A DNA stretch of 64,000 nt from JBAXTE01 sp037130365 (GTDB taxonomy: Bacteria; Bacteroidota; Bacteroidia; Bacteroidales; WCHB1-69). The DNA is taken from contig JBAXTE010000017.1 of the NCBI GenBank assembly GCA_037130365.1, positions 1 through 64,000 of the forward strand. Reading direction: 5' to 3'. Shown piece by piece: positions 1-5,689 of the stretch (positions are counted from its first letter, which is position 1; each line of letters opens with the position of its first letter). A model generated the notes under the pieces. The model did not search any database, was not told where the DNA came from, and saw only the letters and a program-made list of their open reading frames with translations. The translations under genes and the position numbers were made by a program.

Positions 1-54
1 CAAGTACGGTTCCGTGAGAGGTTTGGGGGTGAAAATCCCCCTTACCTACTCGAT
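1..54 (+). mobile_element. 3' end of a group II intron (domain V tail and domain VI)
   Basis: The first bases AGTACGGTTC match the 3' strand of group II intron domain V, and GGTTTGGGGG-TGAAAAT-CCCCCTTACC folds as the domain VI hairpin. The stretch ends CCTACTCGAT, the usual 3' terminus (ending AY) of bacterial group II introns, with A48 as a plausible branch point seven bases from the splice site. The rest of the intron and any maturase lie left of the window. It runs opposite to the cassette genes and stops one base short of the stop codon of the nuclease-like gene, where an attC-like site is expected. The ending resembles the class D/CL type more than class C. Insertion into an attC is inferred, because the 5' exon is not visible. 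Confidence 0.75.
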
Positions 55-1089
55 TCTATCTTGTGTTTGATTTGTCCCTTGCATCTTGAATAGTTTGACT
101 TGTCAATAAAAGGTCAAGCATTGCCCAAACTCTCATACTTCTATTTATTTTCTTTCCTGCTTTTACTTCGTGGCTTGGTCTTATTGCAGGACCCAAATCA
201 TATAAATAATGAGGGTCCCAAGTCACTGTAGGTATTGTTGTGAAATGAATTGATGGGTCAGTAAATACTTCATATTTCTCAATGTGATGAATACTTTGAA
301 GTTTACCACCATAGCGAAATGCGATATAGTTTGGTGGTTCTGCAGGCCAACCACCTTTGCTTCCGCCAACTGGATGAAAATACTTTGAATGCTTGTTAAC
401 AATGTCTTGCCACGAAACACTCCATTTGTCAGGTATGCCGCTTCCGAGTGAAACAACGTAAACCCAATTGCTGTCTATTTTTTGCATACTGCTTATTTTG
501 TCAAGGTAAATATTAAGTTCTTTTAAAAGTCTATTTTCTGTGTCACGTCCGATTGCTTTTGAAGATGATGCAATTTTTTGAATGTCGTTCCACGAAACAA
601 CTTCTACTGGAATTGTCCTGATTGCCGTAATGCCAAAATGTGTCTTGGTAAATGCGGGGATACTTTCGTTAAAAACAACAATTCTTTTGTCTTTAGCAGT
701 GGAAGAAACAAAGGTCGGTCTTGTTGCATATTTGTCCAGCTGGTCTTTTGTAGGGAATGTCCAACCGCGTTTTGCTTCTACTATTATATGAAATTCATTA
801 TCTTGAATTATTTCAAAGTCTGTAAACCCCTTTTCTTTTTCGTGAGTTTGAAGTCTGATTTTTATTTTGTCAGGGTCAAAAGGTGTTTTGATTTTGATAT
901 GTTGTAAAAACTTTTGTAAAAAATGTCGGCAATTTGAAAAAGCATAACCAACACTATAAGAAATATCATTTTCTTTCTGTCCAAGTAATTGAAAGATGCT
1001 TTCAATCTTGTTATTATATATGTATAAGTCTGCCATTTTTTATTTTTCGTTGTTGTCTTGTTGAACGGTCGTCATAGCCTTGCCACTAA
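55..1089 (-). mobile_element. integron-like cassette 3 (nuclease-like gene), 3' end cut by intron
   Basis: By analogy with the two complete cassettes, this one starts on the minus strand at the G^TTAG crossover of the attC-like site at 1086-1212, with first bases TTAGTGGCA, and carries the 326-codon gene. Its own attC-like site should follow the stop codon at 56 but is replaced in the visible sequence by the group II intron end. The outer core GCCACTAAC is predicted at the far side of the intron. Confidence 0.55.
56..1036 (-). CDS. PD-(D/E)XK nuclease-superfamily-like protein
   Basis: A 326-residue protein with no signal peptide. Residues 70-90 hold the likely catalytic core: Asp73 in GFTDFEI, then Glu87 and Lys89 in IIVEAKRGW, the D...ExK signature of PD-(D/E)XK enzymes, with predicted strand-strand spacing that fits. 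The C-terminal half (about 185-300) is rich in aromatic residues and I do not recognise it. It could be a restriction- or defence-type nuclease, which fits cassette cargo, but the target is unknown. ATG start at 1036; TAG stop two bases from the intron end. It is the last visible gene of the integron-like array and is read in the same direction as the recombinase. The superfamily call is by motif only. Confidence 0.65.
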   Translation of the reverse strand: MADLYIYNNKIESIFQLLGQKENDISYSVGYAFSNCRHFLQKFLQHIKIKTPFDPDKIKIRLQTHEKEKGFTDFEIIQDNEFHIIVEAKRGWTFPTKDQLDKYATRPTFVSSTAKDKRIVVFNESIPAFTKTHFGITAIRTIPVEVVSWNDIQKIASSSKAIGRDTENRLLKELNIYLDKISSMQKIDSNWVYVVSLGSGIPDKWSVSWQDIVNKHSKYFHPVGGSKGGWPAEPPNYIAFRYGGKLQSIHHIEKYEVFTDPSIHFTTIPTVTWDPHYLYDLGPAIRPSHEVKAGKKINRSMRVWAMLDLLLTSQTIQDARDKSNTR

Positions 1090-1212
1090 CGGAGGCGGCT
1101 TTGCGCAGTAGCGGACTAAATCCCACCAAAACTTTCACCGCACACCAAAATTAATTAATTTGTGTGAACTTTCAAAACCCGCCACCCCGCTATTGTGCCA
1201 AACCGCTGTTAG
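1086..1212 (-). repeat. attC-like recombination site 1 (127 bp)
   Basis: It begins CTAACGGAGGCGG and ends CCGCTGTTAG on the plus strand. The outer 26-29 bases at each end are imperfect inverted repeats with extra unpaired bases on one arm (CTAACGGAGGCGGCTTTGC against CTAACAGCGGTTTGGC), the layout of a folded attC. It is the same length as, and close to 87 percent identical by eye with, the site at 1612-1738. On the minus strand it lies 14 bases after the stop of the small cassette ORF. Core AAC/GTT bases match attC cores, but RYYYAAC is not met strictly. Confidence 0.75.
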
Positions 1213-1615
1213 CAACCGGTGATTCCTTACTTGTCCAACGTTTGTTTAACGAACAGTTTCAAAGAATTTCTTTTGCGAATTTCCAGCCAATTTAAGTTTT
1301 TGTTGTCTTTTTCCCCACCAAAATTCTTTTCAGTCAAAGCAAGTTTTGTCAAAGTTTGCTGAAGTTTCTCAACGAAGAATTTTCTTTCAAATTCGGTTTT
1401 CAAGTTCAATTTCAAAGTACAGTTTCCATTTCAGTTTCGAGTCACAAAAACGAAAACTTAAATTAGTAAGAGCTTCCAGCCAAGATTCAATTTTCATTCA
1501 AATAATCGCAAAAGTTCCCAAAAAATTCTGTAAAAAAATCCTCTAGCTTCTCTCCTTTCCCCACCTTTTTCAAAAAACCCAAGTTTCACGTCTAAAAAAT
1601 CATTCTGCTTGCTAA
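1090..1615 (-). mobile_element. integron-like cassette 2 (526 bp, small or no ORF)
   Basis: The boundaries are the G^TTAG crossovers of the two attC-like sites. On the minus strand it starts TTAGCAAGC, and the outer core of its downstream site reads TTGCTAAC, complementary to its own start and different from its neighbours. It holds only a weak 62-codon ORF; about 195 bases in front of that ORF appear non-coding. Cassettes without clear genes are known from chromosomal integrons. Confidence 0.6.
1227..1415 (-). CDS. small hypothetical ORF in cassette 2
   Basis: A 62-codon reading frame with a TTG start; lysine- and leucine-rich (N-terminal MKLNLKTEFERKFF) and with no motif I recognise. In its favour, its stop lies 14 bases before the attC-like site, the same arrangement as the NADAR cassette. 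Against it are the non-ATG start, the lack of any family resemblance and the repetitive AAATTC-type base pattern of the stretch. It may be a degraded gene. Confidence 0.25.
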   Translation of the reverse strand: MKLNLKTEFERKFFVEKLQQTLTKLALTEKNFGGEKDNKNLNWLEIRKRNSLKLFVKQTLDK

Positions 1616-1738
1616 CGGAGGCGGCTTTGTGCAGTAGCGGACTAAATTCCACTAAAACCATCACCGCACACCAAAGTTAATTACTTTTGTTGAACTTTCA
1701 AAACCCGCCACACCGCTATTGTACCAAGCCGCTGTTAG
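1612..1738 (-). repeat. attC-like recombination site 2 (127 bp)
   Basis: This is the second copy of the cassette-boundary site, CTAACGGAGGCGG at the left and CCGCTGTTAG at the right, with the central AAAACCCGCCACACCGC block shared with site 1. On the minus strand it starts 14 bases after the NADAR stop codon. The flanking outer core on this side is GCCACTAAC, which pairs with TTAGTGGCT at the start of the NADAR cassette (2568-2560), whereas the other end (GTTAGCAAG) belongs to the next cassette. Confidence 0.75.
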
Positions 1739-2568
1739 TGGCTGTTGTTTTTCTACGCATAAATGTCTATCCAGTCATATGGTGCCGGATTTGTCAATTT
1801 AAAAATTGTCTTTTCTCTATCAGTAAGTCCGCTATAGTATTTGTAAAACTGAATTAAATAATCTTCTCCTTTTCCCATTCTCCAAAACATATCGTGTTTG
1901 TCAATGTTTGGAAACTCAGCCCAAGGGGTCTGTTGTGCGTTGTTAAGTGGTTTGAATTGTCCAAATTCTTTTAATAAATCTCTAACCTCCATAAGCGCAA
2001 ACCCAAGTAAGTTAAGTCCTCGCCATGCATAAATGTTGTCTATGTCATGGCTGTCTTGCGAAAATCCAATGCCCCAAATAATGTCAATAGGACTAGCTTC
2101 AACTAAAACTCGGTCACCTGTTTTTAATAAATAGTCAGCAAGATCAGGATTTTGATTGAACTTGTGAATATTCCCAATCTTTACAATTTCAAATCGCTTG
2201 TCGTTCCATACTTGGTCGTCAAAACCTAAAACTTGTCGCCCAAGTTCTTTAGCTTCTCCTGGATTTCCGCAATTGATGATTTTGTCAAAGTTTTTTTTGT
2301 CTCCAAATAACAATGCTTTTTGAGCCATCATCCAATGCTCTGAAGTCTTGTAGGTTTTGTTGTCAATAGTGAAAGGACTTTCAAACCATTGACTAAAACA
2401 GAATTTACCGACTTTCTCGTTGAATTTATTGGTGTGTCCCCAAAAGTAAATGAACTTCAAAGTGTCACCTCTTTCAAAGTTGTCTGTCAACCATTTTATG
2501 TCGTAATGTTTTGTCATTTTCTTGTAATTTTTTTTCATTAAGCATGGTCATCCAATAATAGCCACTAA
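1616..2568 (-). mobile_element. integron-like cassette 1 (953 bp, NADAR gene)
   Basis: This cassette is bounded by the G^TTAG core at 2569-2565 and the attC-like site at 1612-1738. Its first nine minus-strand bases, TTAGTGGCT, are exactly complementary to AGCCACTAA in the outer core of its own attC-like site 0.8 kb away. That is the pairing expected if the unit once existed as a circle. It contains one gene with short flanks (30 bases before the ATG and 14 after the stop). Confidence 0.7.
1753..2538 (-). CDS. NADAR domain (YbiA/RibX-type) protein
   Basis: A 261-residue cytosolic protein. Residues about 27-195 match the NADAR family: FYFWGHT-like start, FSQWFESPF, YKTSEHWMMAQKALLF, NPGEAKELGRQV, LVEASPIDIIWGIG and NLLGFALMEVRD. 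NADAR proteins act as N-glycosidases on damaged riboflavin intermediates or remove ADP-ribose from nucleic-acid bases, and they occur in phage-defence and counter-toxin settings. The C-terminal 65 residues (WAEFPNIDKHDMFWRMGKG onward) form an extra segment I do not know. ATG start at 2538; a second ATG eight codons in is possible. Sole gene of an integron-like cassette, with its attC-like site 14 bases behind the stop. Confidence 0.85.
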   Translation of the reverse strand: MKKNYKKMTKHYDIKWLTDNFERGDTLKFIYFWGHTNKFNEKVGKFCFSQWFESPFTIDNKTYKTSEHWMMAQKALLFGDKKNFDKIINCGNPGEAKELGRQVLGFDDQVWNDKRFEIVKIGNIHKFNQNPDLADYLLKTGDRVLVEASPIDIIWGIGFSQDSHDIDNIYAWRGLNLLGFALMEVRDLLKEFGQFKPLNNAQQTPWAEFPNIDKHDMFWRMGKGEDYLIQFYKYYSGLTDREKTIFKLTNPAPYDWIDIYA

Positions 2569-2601
2569 CTAGTTTATATGTCTGACTTCGTCAGACATAT
2601 A
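2561..2601 (-). other. first cassette junction with adjacent 12-bp-arm hairpin (candidate attI)
   Basis: GCCACTAAC (2561-2569) is the cassette core without the rest of an attC. It overlaps the 8-base palindrome AACTAGTT (2567-2574), and TATATGTCTGAC-TTC-GTCAGACATATA (2575-2601) follows as a perfect hairpin. This is where the first cassette joins recombinase-proximal DNA, so it is the position expected for an attI-type site. A collapsed attC is the alternative. The hepT reading frame runs into it and stops at the junction. Confidence 0.45.
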
Positions 2602-2805
2602 CAGCCGAAAATGGGTGGATAGGTCTGAAATGGGTGAGACATTATTTATATTATTTCTTTCAATTATTTCAATATTTCGTATTACCGCGTCTTGTAATAA
2701 ATCATTTTCGGCAAACTTCTGTTTTGTTTGTCCGCGAGTGTATCGTTTTATCTTTTTAATACACTGCATTATGTGAATTATATATGCTAAGTCGTCTTTA
2801 TGCAT
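2569..2805 (-). pseudogene. truncated HepT-like (HEPN, DUF86) toxin
   Basis: Residues 1-50 read like a DUF86/HepT protein: an N-terminal helix (DDLAYIIHIMQCIKKIKRYT) and the DLLQDAVIRNIEIIE block. After that the resemblance ends. The RxxxxH catalytic motif and the last helices, about 50-60 residues, are missing, replaced by about 28 codons of unrelated sequence that include the hairpin and stop at the cassette junction. It overlaps mntA by eight bases, the usual toxin-antitoxin pairing. Without RxxxxH it should not be an active RNase. Truncation by a rearrangement at the array edge is the simplest reading. Confidence 0.7.
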
Positions 2806-3112
2806 GATAAATTATTTGCAAATCCTTATCAATGCTTTTTCTTATTACTTTGTTTTTTATTGAAGCATCTGTTACTAAATCAACTTTTAAACCGAGCTTT
2901 TCACTTAATTCATTTTCAATCTGTATCATCTTCAACAACGAAGGCGTTTTTTTAAAAACAACTAAAATATATATGTCACTCGTTTTGCTTTCTTCAAAAC
3001 GAGCATAAGATCCAAAAATGCTAATCTCTTTTACTTGATAACTAATCAAATAGTTTAATATCGTTCTTTCAATTTCCTGCCTAGTCATAATTGGTTGTTT
3101 TTCAGCTTTCAA
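2798..3112 (-). CDS. MntA-like minimal nucleotidyltransferase antitoxin, catalytic Asp lost
   Basis: A 104-residue nucleotidyltransferase-fold protein. The signature IFGSYARFEESKTSDIYILV replaces the second metal-binding Asp of GSx10DxD by Tyr (DIY; one base from GAT to TAT) and has Phe in place of the usual Gly after GSYAR. The third acidic residue (VDLV) remains. In active HepT-MntA pairs this enzyme adds AMP to the toxin; here the substitution should abolish or cripple catalysis, in keeping with the broken toxin beside it. It lies 18 bases downstream of the recombinase stop and shares its direction, so co-transcription is possible. Confidence 0.75.
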   Translation of the reverse strand: MKAEKQPIMTRQEIERTILNYLISYQVKEISIFGSYARFEESKTSDIYILVVFKKTPSLLKMIQIENELSEKLGLKVDLVTDASIKNKVIRKSIDKDLQIIYHA

Positions 3113-3129
3113 ATATAAAACTAATTTTT

Positions 3130-4488
3130 CTACAAATCATCAAATGGAGATTTTATTTTTTGTAAACTTTTTGTCGATACATGCGTGTAAATTTCTGTCG
3201 TTTTACTGCTTTTATGGCCTAGCAACTCCTGAATATATCGCAAATCGGTTCCCGATTCCAATAAATGTGTCGCATAACTGTGTCGCAACCAATGCAAAGT
3301 AACAGGTTTGTTTATGCCTGCCTTCTCTACCGCTTGTTTTAATACACTTTGTAAACTTTTTTCGCTGTATGGAGTCTGTTCTTCTTGACCTTCAAATAAC
3401 CAAATTTTTGGTTTATACAGCTTGTAATAAGCGCGTAACATCTCAATAATATTTTCCGAAATAGGAATTATTCGATCTTTTTTACCCTTCGCATTAATAA
3501 TCTTTAAAATGTATCTTTTAGAATCAATGTCTTTTGGTCTTAAGCTTAATAATTCGCTCCGTCTCAATCCACAGGCATAAATTAAACTTAACATGGTTCT
3601 GTGTTTCGTGTTTTTTTGACACGTTAAAATGGCTTTCACCTCCTCTTTGCTCAATACATTTGGCAATTTATGTTCCCTTCGGGGACGTTCAAGTTTTTCA
3701 ATATCCAAAGGACTTTTAATCACCTGCTTGAAAAACAGTTTGGCACTATTCACAAATTGATTTTGATAAGAATAGCTTAAGTTGTTTCTGATAATGTACT
3801 CATTAACAAATCGAATCATATCATCAGCAACAATTTCTTGGGCAGTTTTAGGCAGCATAAACACCAAAAATATTTGCAAAGCCTCCGTATACGTACAAAT
3901 CGACGAAGGACCATACCGCTTATGTTCCATCCATTTTTTAAAAAGTGCAATGTGCGCATAAATCTCTTCCGTAGGAAGTGCTTTTTCTGGTTTTACAGCT
4001 CTGCTTTTTACAGCAATCGGTTCATTATCTTTAATTGTCAGCTTGGATAATCTTTTGCCAAAATAACTCTTTAAATCCTCAATGGTTTCATCATAATTTG
4101 GGATTTCCCATCGATAATTGTCTGGATTCCATCGACTAAATTTGAGGGATTTTAGAAATTTAATATCCGCTTCATTCTTGGGAACCTTCAAGATAATTTT
4201 ATCACCAACCACTTCTATAACAATGCTTTGATTATCAAACCAAGTTCGTTCAGAAGTAATTTTTTCAGGATAATCAAACGACTCAAATTGAGGAATATCC
4301 TCCTCTTTAAAAATAGCATGTAATTGGTTGAATGCCACCTCTCTATGAGGAATAAGCCATGCTCCATGAGTTTGACTCCAAGCATAACCATCAATCTTCT
4401 TGATGGCCTCTGCAATTTTTGAATCAAATGGAAATTCAATTTTCAAACGATTCATGCCACGATGAAATACCTTACTAATCTTTACCAT
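3130..4488 (-). CDS. tyrosine recombinase/integrase with tandem N-terminal repeat domain
   Basis: A 452-residue site-specific recombinase. The catalytic residues are visible: Arg309 (GLRRSEL), Lys334 (NAKGKKDR), His399 and Arg402 (LHWLRHSYATHLLE), His425 (LLGHKSSKTT) and Tyr434 (IYTHV). Residues 175-275 form the SAM-like core-binding domain. The first 150 residues hold two copies of an about 45-residue unit ending W-x(6)-W-x-I-P (WSQTHGAWLIP and WNPDNYRWEIP), reminiscent of HARP-type repeats and absent from XerC/D. The IntI-specific insert between Lys334 and His399 is absent. Its place just upstream of, and in line with, the attC-bounded cassettes suggests that it moves them. ATG start at 4488. 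Confidence 0.9.
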   Translation of the reverse strand: MVKISKVFHRGMNRLKIEFPFDSKIAEAIKKIDGYAWSQTHGAWLIPHREVAFNQLHAIFKEEDIPQFESFDYPEKITSERTWFDNQSIVIEVVGDKIILKVPKNEADIKFLKSLKFSRWNPDNYRWEIPNYDETIEDLKSYFGKRLSKLTIKDNEPIAVKSRAVKPEKALPTEEIYAHIALFKKWMEHKRYGPSSICTYTEALQIFLVFMLPKTAQEIVADDMIRFVNEYIIRNNLSYSYQNQFVNSAKLFFKQVIKSPLDIEKLERPRREHKLPNVLSKEEVKAILTCQKNTKHRTMLSLIYACGLRRSELLSLRPKDIDSKRYILKIINAKGKKDRIIPISENIIEMLRAYYKLYKPKIWLFEGQEEQTPYSEKSLQSVLKQAVEKAGINKPVTLHWLRHSYATHLLESGTDLRYIQELLGHKSSKTTEIYTHVSTKSLQKIKSPFDDL

Positions 4489-5218
4489 AATCGGAAATTA
4501 TTAATCATATTTATTTCAAATACAGAAAAATATTGAACAGATTTGCAATCCTTGAGTGTAAAAGAAAGATTAAGAATTGTAAAAAATTGTATTTTCATGA
4601 ATAATTTACTACAGAATCATTACAGCTTCGCTCTTTCAGTCCCATCAAAAAACAGAAATGATTATATTTTTAAAATTGTATTAACTTTTAAATGCACAAC
4701 GTAATGTATTAATTATAAAAGGTATACACTAATTTTTAAATCTAAAATAAAGTCTAGTATTAACAAAAAAACATAGTGAGAGTAGATCTTTTAATTATAA
4801 AACAAAATAAACTAAAAAACACCAAAAAACCAAATATTTTAATAAATAAAATACAATTGTCCGATAAAATCAATAATATTGCTTATAAAGGAAATTTCTT
4901 CAATCAATTTTCGCTTCAATCCGCCAGCTGGCGGATGAATTGATTTTCAGTAATTTACATCCTTTAGGACCGAGGCAAAAAATTGCGGAAAATCAAGAAT
5001 GTTAGTGTTTGCCAAAGTAAGCCATGTCTCAATAAATACATTATAATATACTGATATTTAGTTATTTCAGACATCAATGTAAATAAAAGGATATTTTGAA
5101 AATCATTTATTTTAGATTTTAGTCAAAAACGGTTTATGCTAAAAGTCGGAGAGGAAACCTAATTTTTCATTGCTTCGCAAAATCAGATTATAATTTGGTA
5201 TAACATCTTATAATTTCA
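4489..5218. other. intergenic region with a degenerate inverted-repeat element
   Basis: No gene is seen. At 4856-4868 lies ATTGTCCGATAAA, the terminal repeat of the 170-bp element found complete at 12576 and 18104. It is followed by an 18-bp perfect palindrome ATCCGCCAGCTGGCGGAT (4919-4936) and a stem of the same GATTTTC...GAAAATC kind around 4938-5002. No closing terminal repeat is seen, so this is a decayed or rearranged copy. The remainder is AT-rich with no structure I can support. Confidence 0.5.
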
Positions 5219-5226
5219 TATTTTTG
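5194..5226 (+). promoter_or_regulatory. promoter of dut
   Basis: TATTTTTG (5219-5226) fits the Bacteroidota -7 consensus TAnnTTTG, and TTTG (5194-5197) lies 21 bases upstream as the -33 element. The ATG follows 17 bases after the -7 box. Confidence 0.6.
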
Positions 5227-5243
5227 CATAAAACAATATATCA

Positions 5244-5687
5244 ATGAAAAATTCACTTCAAATTAAGATAGTAAACCAATCAAAGCATGAACTTCCAAAT
5301 TATGCAACAGCGTATTCAGCTGGTATGGATTTAAATGCAAATTTAACTGATTCCATCACTTTAAAATCATTAGAACGTGCAATGATTCCAACTGGGTTGT
5401 TTATTGAGTTACCCGAAGGTTTTGAAGCCCAAATCCGCCCTCGTAGCGGTCTTGCAGCAAAGCACGGAGTAACCGTATTAAACTCTCCTGGCACAATTGA
5501 TGCCGACTATAGAGGCGAAATAAAAGTTATTTTGGTGAATTTATCACCCGAACCTTTTGTAATTAACAACGGCGAAAGAATCGCCCAAATGGTTGTCTCA
5601 AAACATGAATCTGTTTGTTGGGAAGAGGTACAATCGCTTTCGGAAACCATTAGAGGAGAAGGAGGATTTGGACATACGGGGAAGTGA
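5244..5687 (+). CDS. dut: dUTP diphosphatase
   Basis: A 147-residue trimeric dUTPase that hydrolyses dUTP to dUMP and pyrophosphate, keeping uracil out of DNA and supplying the thymidylate pathway. All five family motifs are present and in order: AGMDLNA (27-33), RPRSGLAAKHGV (about 67-78), NSPGTIDADYRGEI (81-94), GERIAQMVV (about 112-120) and the flexible C-terminal P-loop-like RGEGGFGHTG (137-146). Length is normal for the family. It has its own promoter and stands alone, between the accessory island and a large non-coding repeat array. Confidence 0.97.
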   Translation: MKNSLQIKIVNQSKHELPNYATAYSAGMDLNANLTDSITLKSLERAMIPTGLFIELPEGFEAQIRPRSGLAAKHGVTVLNSPGTIDADYRGEIKVILVNLSPEPFVINNGERIAQMVVSKHESVCWEEVQSLSETIRGEGGFGHTGK

Positions 5688-5689
5688 AA

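Noticed and set aside
1..54. Class C-attC group II intron
   Set aside because: The position and orientation fit, but the CCTACTCGAT ending is typical of other classes. With only 54 bases the class cannot be decided.
578..907. Plus-strand ORFs opposite the nuclease-like gene
   Set aside because: They are frame shadows of the minus-strand gene, which has the PD-(D/E)XK motif and good composition.
3130..4488. Calling the recombinase a true integron integrase IntI
   Set aside because: The region between Lys334 and His399 has no IntI-specific insert, and the N-terminus is of another type; only the context is integron-like.
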